The notes: generated from the letters alone by a model not told the origin. Shown: positions 1 to 6,697, counted from the first letter of the stretch. The stretch is DNA of 9,549 nt from Gemmatimonadota bacterium (GCA_003222235.1 QHVD01000197.1:1-9549), one strand, 5' to 3'. Translations and numbers: made by a program.

Positions 1-1497
1 GCCGCTCGTCAGATCCCATTTCCGCCGGTTGGAGTATATCTGCGGCCAGGTCTTCTCGTTGTAGTCGCCGGCGAACGCCCGATCGGTCCACTCGTGACCG
101 TCGGCGGAGACCTCGCCGTCCACGTAGAAGTTGTCGAACAACACCCAGCGACGGGCGATGGCATGGGCGTTGGGCGTCACCGTGTCGTTGAAGATGGCCA
201 GACCCCGGTCGCCGTTCCCTTCTGTCATGTCGCCGAACACCTGGTCGTAGGTCCGATTCTCGCGGATCACGTACACGACATGGCGGACGGGGGGACGGGC
301 GGACGGGCGGTCCGCTACGGCCCGCAGGCGCGCGTTCGAGTACGGACTGAGCGCGTACACCTGACGGGTGTAGCGGGCCAGCGTGGCGGCGTCGGGGACC
401 GGGATGATGGAAAGCGACCCGGTGATCACGTTGCCGATGTACTTGTGGTCGGCGTTCGGGCCCGAGCCGCCGCCCTTGCCGTTCGCCACGTACAGCGTTC
501 GGCCGTCGGGCGACGTGGCCACGGCGGTCGGGTACCAGCCCGCGGGAATCAGTCCGGCGACGCGCATGCGGTCCGCGCCGAGCCGGACGACGGCGACCGC
601 ATTGCTGCCCGCCATCGCGACATAGAGCGTGCGGCCGTCAGGTGAGAGGGCCAGGGCGTTGGGGTCGCTGCCCACGGGCGCGTGCGGGTCGAGGGCGACG
701 GTGAGCTGCTCGACCGCGCGCCCGGACGCGAGATCGAGACGGACGACGCCGTTCGCGCCGGCGAGCGCCACGAACAGCTCGGAATCATGGAGCGCCAGTG
801 CGGACGGGTGAGGGCCGACGAAGAGGGTGGACAGGCGGACGGGCGGACGGGCGGACAGATCAATGACGCTGACGGTCGAGTCGCCCCAGTCGCTCACGTA
901 CAGGTGATTCGAGTCGGCGACGACGGCGTACGGGTGGTGCCCCACTGCCAACGCGCCGCGGCGCTCGAGCGTCGCGGCGTCGATCAGGTACACCGAGTCG
1001 CTCAGGTTCCCCACGACGGCCACGAGCCCCTGGCGAGGAGCCGCGGCGATTCCCGCTGGAAAAAGCCTCGCGTTCGTATCGGCGAGCGCTACGGTGTCGG
1101 TCGCCCAGCCCGCGCCGCCCAGCCACACCAGGCGGTACACCCGGTTCGTGCCCCCTCCGCCGGCCCAGACGGTGTCTCGCCAGTTCCGTCCCGAGCGGGC
1201 CAGGCCGAGCCACGCGGCTTTGAGTGGCAGGCGCCACACGAGCTGCGCGGTGACGGGATCGATCCGCATCAGCCCGTTCGCGCCGTAGCCGTTGTTCGTG
1301 ACCAGCACCGATCCGTCGGAGAGGGTGAGCAGGTTGAGCGGCAGCGTCCCCACCGGCACTTGCCTGCCCGCGGGGCGAATCCGCCAGCCGGACGGGAGGA
1401 GCGTCGTGCGGTCTTTCTGCGGGCCGGGGACGAGGCGCGTGGTGAGCACGGCGAGGGCGGCGATCGCGGGAACGCCGAGCAGGAATCGCTTGAGCAT
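1..1497 (-). CDS. YncE-like beta-propeller / alkaline phosphatase-superfamily phosphoesterase, secreted (3' end beyond window)
   Basis: The frame is open from ATG (complement of 1495-1497) to base 1, giving 499 residues with no stop. Residues 1-25 look like a Sec signal (K3, R4, then LLGVPAIAALAVL), so the protein is probably periplasmic or extracellular. Residues about 50-370 carry beta-propeller blades of the YVTN/YncE type: SDGSVLVTNN at 60-69, VSDWGDSTVSVID at 201-213, and SPDGRTLYVA at both 285-294 and 329-338. The phosphoesterase domain then begins, with VVYVIRENRTYDQVFGDM at about 407-424. The ENRTYD motif (413-418) is the metal/nucleophile motif of this branch of the alkaline phosphatase superfamily, with T416 as likely nucleophile. 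A conserved-looking stretch follows to residue 499; most of the phosphatase domain lies off the left edge. Substrate is unknown. It is divergent from the mannosidase gene. Confidence 0.88.
   Translation of the reverse strand, partial: MLKRFLLGVPAIAALAVLTTRLVPGPQKDRTTLLPSGWRIRPAGRQVPVGTLPLNLLTLSDGSVLVTNNGYGANGLMRIDPVTAQLVWRLPLKAAWLGLARSGRNWRDTVWAGGGGTNRVYRLVWLGGAGWATDTVALADTNARLFPAGIAAAPRQGLVAVVGNLSDSVYLIDAATLERRGALAVGHHPYAVVADSNHLYVSDWGDSTVSVIDLSARPPVRLSTLFVGPHPSALALHDSELFVALAGANGVVRLDLASGRAVEQLTVALDPHAPVGSDPNALALSPDGRTLYVAMAGSNAVAVVRLGADRMRVAGLIPAGWYPTAVATSPDGRTLYVANGKGGGSGPNADHKYIGNVITGSLSIIPVPDAATLARYTRQVYALSPYSNARLRAVADRPSARPPVRHVVYVIRENRTYDQVFGDMTEGNGDRGLAIFNDTVTPNAHAIARRWVLFDNFYVDGEVSADGHEWTDRAFAGDYNEKTWPQIYSNRRKWDLTSG
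282..312. repeat. 8-bp tandem repeat (GGGCGGAC type) inside the propeller-phosphatase gene
   Basis: About four units on the plus strand: GCGGAC, GGGGGGAC (289-296), GGGCGGAC (297-304) and GGGCGGTC (305-312). On the coding strand they specify part of the linker just before the phosphatase core, including the heptapeptide SARPPVR at residues 399-405. The same octamer recurs at 833-856. Confidence 0.7.
833..856. repeat. 8-bp tandem repeat (GGGCGGAC type), second site in the same gene
   Basis: Three units on the plus strand: AGGCGGAC, GGGCGGAC, GGGCGGAC. They encode a loop between two propeller blades right after VSVIDL, giving SARPPVR at residues 215-221, the same heptapeptide as at 399-405. 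The identity comes from the shared DNA repeat rather than from blade homology. Confidence 0.7.
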
Positions 1498-1503
1498 GGG
1501 GCG

Positions 1504-1509
1504 AAAATA
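1504..1509 (-). promoter_or_regulatory. -10-like box TATTTT, 6 nt before the propeller-phosphatase start
   Basis: On the minus strand TATTTT is followed by CGCCCC and then ATG. A transcription start about 7 nt past the -10 box would fall on the start codon, so a leaderless mRNA is predicted. No convincing -35 was found (GTGACT lies at a spacing of about 19). The same TANNNT-N6-start layout is found for two other genes in the window. The 1498-1553 gap must hold promoters for both divergent genes. For the plus-strand gene only a weaker TAGGCT (1540-1545), 8 nt before its ATG, was seen. Confidence 0.5.
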
Positions 1510-1553
1510 TGGGTGCTCGCGCCGCTGCAGTCACCCCCTTAGGCTTAGCCGCC

Positions 1554-4271
1554 ATGACGGGGGTCATCTTCCATCTCATCCCGCACACCCACTGGGATCG
1601 CGAGTGGTACCTGCCGCGCGCTGCGTTCCAGGCGCGATTGATTCCAGCTCTGGACGACTTGATCGAGCGACTGCAGGCGGACGCCGGCTACCGGAGCTTC
1701 CTGCTCGACGGTCAGACCGTGCTGCTCGCCGACTACCTGCGTGCGCGCCCGGAGCGGGAGGGAGATGTGAAGGCGCTCGTGAAGACCGGCCGCCTCCAGG
1801 TCGGCCCGTGGTACGTGCTCGCCGACGAATTGATCCCGTCGGGCGAGTCCCTGGTGCGGAACCTGTTGCTGGGGGCGGCTGACGCCCAGCGGCTGGGCGG
1901 CCGGCTCGACGTGTTGTACTCGCCCGACGCGTTCGGGCACCCGGCCGTGTGGCCGGCGCTGGCGCGCGAGTTCGGCATCCGGTATGGCGTGCTGTGGCGC
2001 GGGCTCGGCGGCGAGCCGGGTCAAGAGCGCGACTTGTACCTCTGGCGCGCTCCCGACGGCAGGGACGTGCTGCTCTGGCACCTGCCGCCCGCCGGATACG
2101 AGATCGGCGCTGCGCTCCCGGCCGAGGAGGACCGGTTGTTCGCGGCCTGGGCCCCCGTGCGGCGCGCCCTCCTTGACCGCGCGGCCGGAAAACACGTTCC
2201 CGTGTTCATCGGAGCGGATCACCACGCGGCGCACCCCGAGCTGCCACGGGTGCGCGATCTCCTCGCGGCACTCGAGCCGCAGAGCGCGTTCCGCATCTCG
2301 CGTCTCGACGAGTTCTTCCAGGTGGCGGCGGAAGGGGCGAAGCCGGCGTCGCTCGCGGGAGAGCTGCGCTGGTCGTACCAATATGCCTGGACGCTCCAGG
2401 GCGTGCACGGCACACGGGCGCCCCTCAAGCGGCGGCACTCCGCCGCGGAGCTCGTGCTCGAGCGCTTGGCGGATCCGCTCGCGGCGCTGGCGCACCGCGC
2501 GGGTGGGGCCGGGGGAGGGGGGGGGGCCGCGCCCCGGGGGGGTCGGGACCGGCGGGCGCTGCTCGATGTCGCCTGGCGCACGCTGGTGGAGTGCCAGTTC
2601 CACGACGCGATCGGGGGGTGTGCGAGCGATGACGTCGCCCGGGCCGTGGAAGCCCGCCTCACAGAGGTGGAAGCTCTGGCGCGCGAGATCGTGCGAGGCA
2701 GCGTGTTCGACCTGGTGGGCCACGACCCGGACCGGGCGCGCGAGCGCGCCGCGGAAGCGCGACCGACGCTCGTGCTGTGGAACCCGGCCGCCCGGCCGCG
2801 CGGAGGCATCGTAGTCGTGGACGTAACCCGCTTTCGACGAGACGTATTGATCGGCCCGCCGGCCCGGCGCGCGCCGCGACACGGTGAAGGCTATCGGCCG
2901 TTCGGCCTCGTGGGACCGGACGGTCATTCGTTTCCGGTCCAGGTGCTGGACCGGCGTGCGGGTGGGGAGCGTCTTGATGCGGCGCGGCACTACCCGGATC
3001 AGGACGAAGTGGATTGGGTGCGCCTGGCGTTTCGCGCGACCGTGCTGCCCGGCTTTGGGTTCGCGACCGCCGGGCTCGAGACCGGCGCGACGCCGGGGGA
3101 CGAACTGGGAGCCGAGGGTGAGGGCGCGGTGGTCAGAGAACGTTCCCTCGTGAACCGCTGGATCGAGGTAACGCTCGAGCCGAGCGGGGCGCTCGGGCTG
3201 CACGACCGGCGGACGGGAGAGCGGTTCGCCGATGTGCTGCATCTCGAGGATGGCGGGGACGCGGGGGACACCTACACCTACTGTCCGCCCGCCCACGATC
3301 GCGTGGTGCGCGCTGCGGGCCCGGTCACCGTGCGGCGCCTGGCGGCGGGGCCGCTGGTCGCCTCGCTCGAGGCGAGATTTGGCGTCCGTGCGGGGAACGG
3401 CGCGGGGAACGGCGTCACGCGAGACCGGATGGGACGCGTGGACGTGCGACTCGTCGTGATGCTCCATGCCGACAGCCCCATCGTCCGCTGTCTGCTCGAC
3501 ATCGACAACCAGGCGACCTGGCATCGGTTGCGCGCCCGGATTCCCACGAGCGTGACCGGGGTCGCTGCCGTCGCGGGAGCCCCGTTCGGCTCGGTGGCGC
3601 GCCGGCCCGTAGCCGCGACGCCCGAGAGTTATCCCCTGGAAACTCCCGTGCGCACCGCGCCGGCGCACCGCTTCGTCGCGGCGGCGAGGGGACAGCGCGG
3701 GCTCGCCCTGCTCGCACCGGGCTTCTTTGAGTACGAATGGACGCCCGGCGGCGATCTCGTCATGACCCTGGTGCGCGCGGTCGGTGAGCTGTCGCGCGCG
3801 GAGCTGCCGGCCCGCCCCGGGCACGCGGGGTGGCCCATGCCCACGCCGCTCGCGCAATGTCCAGGGACGAGCCGGGTCGAGCTGGCGGTCGCGCCGGTGT
3901 CCGAGGCCGAGATCGAGCGGGGCGACGTGATCCCGTCGCTGTGGGAGGACGTATTCGTCCCGTTGCGCGGGTTCTGGCTGCGCGAAGCGGTGGAGCTGGC
4001 AGCGGCGCCTGTGGAGATCGTGCTCGAGGGTGCGGGACTCGTCCTCTCGGCCCTGAAGCCCGCGCAGCAGGGCTCGCCTCTCGTGCTGCGGTGCTACAAC
4101 GCGACGGGCCGGAAGACCGCCGGCGTCTGGCGGTTCGGCGACACCGTGAAGAGCGCGCACCGCGTCCGTGCGGACGAGCGTGAGTCCACGGCGCTGGTGC
4201 TCGAGGGGCGGGGAAAGACGGTGCGGTTTGTCGCGGAGCCGCATGAGATCGTTACGATACTGGTCACCTAA
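1554..4271 (+). CDS. Glycoside hydrolase family 38 alpha-mannosidase (MngB-like architecture)
   Basis: This 905-residue protein is predicted to hydrolyse terminal alpha-mannosides with retention. The N-terminal GH38 domain opens with IPHTHWDREWY (9-19), so H13 and D15 match two zinc ligands. SPDAFGHP (123-130) supplies D125, the expected nucleophile and third ligand. GADHH at 220-224 resembles the acid/base region. The helical middle domain holds WSYQYAWTLQGVHG and QFHDAIGG, with H350 as the fourth ligand. The beta-rich C-terminal domain runs from about 430 to the end. There is no signal peptide, so it is probably cytoplasmic. Length is close to bacterial MngB-type enzymes (about 880 residues). 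I chose ATG 1554 over in-frame ATG 1509 because the extra 15 residues are low-complexity and family proteins start a few residues before the HTHWD motif. Neither start has a clear Shine-Dalgarno. A Gly-rich insert at 317-330 is encoded by long G runs. The exact substrate cannot be read from the sequence. Confidence 0.92.
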   Translation: MTGVIFHLIPHTHWDREWYLPRAAFQARLIPALDDLIERLQADAGYRSFLLDGQTVLLADYLRARPEREGDVKALVKTGRLQVGPWYVLADELIPSGESLVRNLLLGAADAQRLGGRLDVLYSPDAFGHPAVWPALAREFGIRYGVLWRGLGGEPGQERDLYLWRAPDGRDVLLWHLPPAGYEIGAALPAEEDRLFAAWAPVRRALLDRAAGKHVPVFIGADHHAAHPELPRVRDLLAALEPQSAFRISRLDEFFQVAAEGAKPASLAGELRWSYQYAWTLQGVHGTRAPLKRRHSAAELVLERLADPLAALAHRAGGAGGGGGAAPRGGRDRRALLDVAWRTLVECQFHDAIGGCASDDVARAVEARLTEVEALAREIVRGSVFDLVGHDPDRARERAAEARPTLVLWNPAARPRGGIVVVDVTRFRRDVLIGPPARRAPRHGEGYRPFGLVGPDGHSFPVQVLDRRAGGERLDAARHYPDQDEVDWVRLAFRATVLPGFGFATAGLETGATPGDELGAEGEGAVVRERSLVNRWIEVTLEPSGALGLHDRRTGERFADVLHLEDGGDAGDTYTYCPPAHDRVVRAAGPVTVRRLAAGPLVASLEARFGVRAGNGAGNGVTRDRMGRVDVRLVVMLHADSPIVRCLLDIDNQATWHRLRARIPTSVTGVAAVAGAPFGSVARRPVAATPESYPLETPVRTAPAHRFVAAARGQRGLALLAPGFFEYEWTPGGDLVMTLVRAVGELSRAELPARPGHAGWPMPTPLAQCPGTSRVELAVAPVSEAEIERGDVIPSLWEDVFVPLRGFWLREAVELAAAPVEIVLEGAGLVLSALKPAQQGSPLVLRCYNATGRKTAGVWRFGDTVKSAHRVRADERESTALVLEGRGKTVRFVAEPHEIVTILVT
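2501..2542 (+). repeat. G-rich tract with G10 and G7 homopolymers in the mannosidase gene
   Basis: Runs of G3, G4, G5 and G10 are separated by loops of 1, 2 and 1 bases (2501-2526), followed by a G7 run at 2536-2542. On the coding strand this is a strong G-quadruplex motif. It encodes residues about 316-330 (GGAGGGGGAAPRGG), a flexible insert about 20 residues before zinc ligand H350. The frame is intact in this sequence. Confidence 0.8.
3390..3413 (+). repeat. 12-bp tandem duplication in the mannosidase gene
   Basis: GCGGGGAACGGC occurs twice in direct succession and encodes a repeated GAGN-type tetrapeptide in a loop of the C-terminal beta domain. It keeps the frame. Confidence 0.75.
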
Positions 4272-4372
4272 GTGCGGAATGCGGAGTGCGGAGTGCGGAA
4301 TGTAAGGGTGAGCGTCGTGAGGCGAACGACCTCGCCCTTCAACTCCGCATTCCGCACTCCGCACTCCGCACT
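4271..4372. repeat. 102-nt hairpin element built from inverted arrays of a 7-bp repeat
   Basis: The left arm has four heptamers TGCGGAR (4273-4300) and the right arm four heptamers YTCCGCA (4343-4370). Between them a second inverted repeat continues the stem: AAGGGTGAG-C-GTCGT (4304-4318) pairs with ACGACCTCGCCCTT (4326-4339), leaving a 7-nt loop (4319-4325). By hand pairing, A4271 to T4372 give about 45 base pairs with a few mismatches, one G-T and one bulge. The element starts at the last base of the mannosidase stop codon and ends 4 nt before the Shine-Dalgarno of the next gene. There is no T-run, so it is not a classical terminator. It could be a REP/MITE-like element, an mRNA-stabilising stem or a processing site. 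Confidence 0.85.
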
Positions 4373-4376
4373 ATTG

Positions 4377-4382
4377 AGGAGG
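4377..4382 (+). promoter_or_regulatory. Shine-Dalgarno AGGAGG deciding the GTG 4388 start
   Basis: AGGAGG lies 5 nt upstream of GTG 4388-4390. The open frame extends upstream to 4286, but that part is encoded entirely by the hairpin repeat, so this ribosome binding site fixes the real start. Confidence 0.85.
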
Positions 4383-4387
4383 GGTAC

Positions 4388-5080
4388 GTGCAAGAGCATC
4401 ACATCTCCGTGACGCGCACAGCGCGCTACTACACCCTGGGTGAGATCTCGCGGGGGGTGGCGGAGGTCTGGTTCGTGTGCCATGGCTACGGCCAGCTCGC
4501 GGGGCGGTTCATTCGACAGTTCGTCGCGCTCGACGATGGCACCCGACTCATCGTCGCACCCGAAGCGCTCGCCCGGTTCTACCTGGGCGAGGTGACCGGA
4601 CCTTCGGCGGACCGGAAGATCGGGGCGAGCTGGATGACGCGCGAGGATCGGCTCACCGAAATCGACGATTACGTGCGCTACTTGGACGCGCTGTTCCAAG
4701 AGGTGCTCCGTCGGCTCGAGCCACGGGCGCCGCGGGTGACCGCATTGGGGTTCTCTCAGGGTGCGGCCACGGTCAGTCGCTGGGCGACCCTGGGCAAATC
4801 ACGCGTGGACCGCCTGGTGCTCTGGGGTGGGGAGTTGCCGCCCGATCCTGACCTCGCCGCGGTGGCTGATCGGCTGCGCGCCGTCCGGTTGACCCTCGTC
4901 TACGGGCGACAGGATGAGTACTTCACATCCAAGGTCATCGCCGCGACCGAGGCGCGCCTGCGCGAGCAAGCGATCCCTTACGAGGTGGTCGTGTTCGACG
5001 GCGGGCATGAGCTGAACGAGACGGCCCTCCAACAGCTAGACGCAGCAGACGCACAGACGCGGCAGACGCGCAGGGGTTGA
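4388..5080 (+). CDS. Alpha/beta-hydrolase, phospholipase/carboxylesterase-like esterase
   Basis: A 230-residue serine hydrolase, the usual size of the carboxylesterase/phospholipase (PF02230-like) group. The oxyanion-hole region is CHGYGQLA (H32-G33), the nucleophile elbow is GFSQG with S123, the acid is D176 in YGRQDEYF, and the catalytic histidine is H207 in FDGGHEL. All members of the triad are therefore visible in the right order. There is no signal peptide, so it is probably cytoplasmic. It follows the mannosidase on the same strand after a 116-nt gap filled by the hairpin, and may be co-transcribed with it. An ester-linked (for example acylated) sugar substrate would fit the context but is a guess. 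Residues 217-230 (LDAADAQTRQTRRG) and the stop codon come from the downstream repeat array, so the native C-terminus has apparently been replaced or extended. Confidence 0.87.
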   Translation: MQEHHISVTRTARYYTLGEISRGVAEVWFVCHGYGQLAGRFIRQFVALDDGTRLIVAPEALARFYLGEVTGPSADRKIGASWMTREDRLTEIDDYVRYLDALFQEVLRRLEPRAPRVTALGFSQGAATVSRWATLGKSRVDRLVLWGGELPPDPDLAAVADRLRAVRLTLVYGRQDEYFTSKVIAATEARLREQAIPYEVVVFDGGHELNETALQQLDAADAQTRQTRRG

Positions 5081-5224
5081 AAGTGGCGAGAACGTGGGAA
5101 GCGCAAGCATCCCGACCCCTGCTTCTGTTCACCCCGTTGCGTATGCTGCGCCTGCCGCGTCTGTGCGTCTAGCCTTGCTGTGCGTCTGCCGCGTCTGCCG
5201 CGTCTGCCGCGTCTGTGCGTCTAG
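5036..5224. repeat. Inverted-repeat array of 8/9-bp units between convergent genes
   Basis: The left arm (5036-5075) is built of units such as GACGCGGCA, GACGCACA and GACGCAGCA. The right side has the complementary units TGCCGCGTC and TGTGCGTC. Bases 5047-5070 are perfectly complementary to 5199-5222 (24 bp), and 5047-5065 also to 5152-5170 (19 bp). A perfect 21-bp direct repeat is present at 5152-5172 and 5204-5224. Both outer ends and the inner right copy terminate in CTAG. Three tandem TGCCGCGTC units lie at 5187-5213. Placed between convergent stop codons, it could act as a bidirectional terminator, although no T-tract is seen. Only 140 bp (5081-5220) are outside the two genes. Confidence 0.85.
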
Positions 5225-6663
5225 TGGAGCGTGCCGTTCACCAGCACATGAACGATCCCCTCCGAGAACTGAGCGGGCCGCTCGTAGGTCGCCCGGTCGA
5301 TGACCGTCGTCGGGTCGAACACGGTCAGGTCGGCGTCCGCACCGACCTGTACCCGTCCCTTCGCCCGCATGGCCGGCACAACCTGCTCGAGCCGGCGCGC
5401 GGGCATCAGGGTCATCCGGCGCACGGCGTCCATGAGGCCGAGCGCGCTCGAGTCACGCACGTAGCGGCCGAGCACGCGCGCATGTGTTCCGGCAAGGCGC
5501 GGGTGGCCATGCGGGGAGATGCCGTCGCTCGCCACGATCACGAGGGAGTCGGCGAGCGCCAGCCGCACGATGCTGTCCGGGATGAGAAAGAACACGACAA
5601 CGGCGCCCGCGCTGCGGAGCCGTTGGAAGCTCGCGCGGGTGAGGCGCTCGCCGGTCGGGGGATAGAGGATGTCGTGGTAGCCGATTCCCATCTTCGCCTG
5701 CCAGCCGGGGTCGAAGACGGCTGACTGGATGCCGGTGGACGCCGCGGTGTACGGGTAGGCCTCGGTCGTGACGTCGAGGCCCCGCGCGCGCGCGCCGGCG
5801 ATGAGCTGGAGCAGGAGCGGCGTGTCGCGTTGGCCCATGCTCGTCACGTGGACGACGTGCAGCGCCGCCCCGGTCGCCGCCGCGTCCGCGATCACCTCCT
5901 GCAGCGCCGCGACGCTCCCGCCCGTGGCCGGATCCCGGCCTCCCTCGCGCAGGTGCACGAAGCAGGGTACGCTGTGGCGCGCGGCGATCCGGAACAGGCG
6001 CAGGATCTCCTCGCGACTCGCGCCCGGCGTATAGGCGATCCCGAACCCGACGCCGAGCGCTCCTTCGACCAGCCCCTGCTCGACCAGTGAATCGAGGCCG
6101 GGCAGGTCGGGCGCCGGAATCTCGGCGTGCGTCCAGCCGCGGCTCGTGTCGCCCAGGGCCAGGGCGCCGGCGAGCGACTGATCGCGCCGCAGCAGCGCGC
6201 GGCGCGCCCCTGGGTGACCGACGGTGACGCCATAGTTGATGAGCGCCCGGCCTTCGCGCGCCGCGTACCACGGCGCCACCGGGTAGGTCCCGATCTCGAG
6301 CTCGAGGGCCGTCGTCACGCCGTCGTGTGAATAGTAGCGGTAGCTCTCGGAATCCTGCCCGTGGACGTGGAGATCGATGAACCCTGGGGCGACGACGAGA
6401 CTGCGCACGTCGAGGGTCTCGCGCGCGGCGAGCGCCTCCGTTGCGACGGCAGCGATGCGACCGTCCCGGATGGCGACGTTGCGCACGGCGTCGAGCTGCG
6501 ACTCGGGGTCGAGCACGCGCCCGCCCGCGAGGACGAGATCGTACGGCTCGTGCCGTTCCAACTTTTCGAGAATAGTCGCAGAACGGGGGTGGTCGTGACC
6601 AACAGAGCTCATTCCGAGAACCGCTGCGAGGGCGCAGGCGCTCGCCACCCATCGGCCGATCAT
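5221..6663 (-). CDS. Exported D-aminoacylase-like metal-dependent amidohydrolase
   Basis: A 480-residue amidohydrolase-superfamily protein of the N-acyl-D-amino-acid deacylase group. Residues 1-22 form a signal peptide (R4, hydrophobic ASACALAAVLG), so it should act in the periplasm. Motifs in order: GGRVLDPES (48-55), FIDLHVHGQD with metal ligands H99 and H101, FVHLREG with H237, ALHVVHVTSMG with H272, EAYPYTAAS (301-309), ASDGISPHGHPR with catalytic-type D380, and the closing beta strand GADADLTVFDPTTV (441-454). The GNCG cysteine segment of classical D-aminoacylases is replaced by LELEIG (120-125). The protein ends at VLVNGTLH, where family members usually continue for another 10-20 residues, and its TAG stop lies in the outer CTAG of the repeat array. 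It lies 58 bp downstream of two peptide-permease genes on the same strand but has its own promoter-like sequence. Specificity for D-residues is inferred from family only. Confidence 0.88.
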   Translation of the reverse strand: MIGRWVASACALAAVLGMSSVGHDHPRSATILEKLERHEPYDLVLAGGRVLDPESQLDAVRNVAIRDGRIAAVATEALAARETLDVRSLVVAPGFIDLHVHGQDSESYRYYSHDGVTTALELEIGTYPVAPWYAAREGRALINYGVTVGHPGARRALLRRDQSLAGALALGDTSRGWTHAEIPAPDLPGLDSLVEQGLVEGALGVGFGIAYTPGASREEILRLFRIAARHSVPCFVHLREGGRDPATGGSVAALQEVIADAAATGAALHVVHVTSMGQRDTPLLLQLIAGARARGLDVTTEAYPYTAASTGIQSAVFDPGWQAKMGIGYHDILYPPTGERLTRASFQRLRSAGAVVVFFLIPDSIVRLALADSLVIVASDGISPHGHPRLAGTHARVLGRYVRDSSALGLMDAVRRMTLMPARRLEQVVPAMRAKGRVQVGADADLTVFDPTTVIDRATYERPAQFSEGIVHVLVNGTLH

Positions 6664-6669
6664 GCGGCT

Positions 6670-6697
6670 ATTCTAGCGGCCTCGAGCGCATTGTGAA
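6670..6697 (-). promoter_or_regulatory. Predicted promoter (TTCACA-N16-TAGAAT) of the amidohydrolase gene, leaderless
   Basis: Minus strand: TTCACA (6697-6692), 16-nt spacer, TAGAAT (6675-6670), then AGCCGC and ATG at 6663. Both hexamers differ from the sigma-70-type consensus by one base. The expected start of transcription is at or next to the A of ATG, so no room is left for a ribosome binding site. Confidence 0.6.

Noticed and set aside
682..1542. 286-residue plus-strand frame within the propeller gene
   Set aside because: It is an Arg/Gly/Asp-rich shadow of the minus-strand propeller-phosphatase, which has clear motifs throughout.
1509..1553. Upstream ATG for the mannosidase (15 extra residues)
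   Set aside because: The extra residues are Ala-rich with no family match, and bases 1504-1509 look like the divergent gene's -10 box. It remains a possible alternative.
1545..4364. 939-residue open frame on the minus strand covering the whole mannosidase gene
   Set aside because: It mirrors GH38 codons in a GC-rich genome, has no recognisable domain and begins in the heptamer hairpin. The plus-strand protein has all family motifs.
4269..4373. Transposon-type target-site duplication around the hairpin
   Set aside because: TA occurs at both flanks (4269-4270 and 4372-4373), but two bases that partly overlap the stem are not enough to claim a duplication.
4286..4387. 34-residue N-terminal extension of the esterase frame
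   Set aside because: It is encoded by the hairpin repeat. A strong AGGAGG lies 5 nt before GTG 4388, which also gives the normal family length.
5036..5224. CRISPR array or intrinsic terminator
   Set aside because: Units are only 8-9 bp with no unique spacers, so it is not CRISPR. The stem is not followed by a T-run on either strand, so a classical terminator cannot be claimed.
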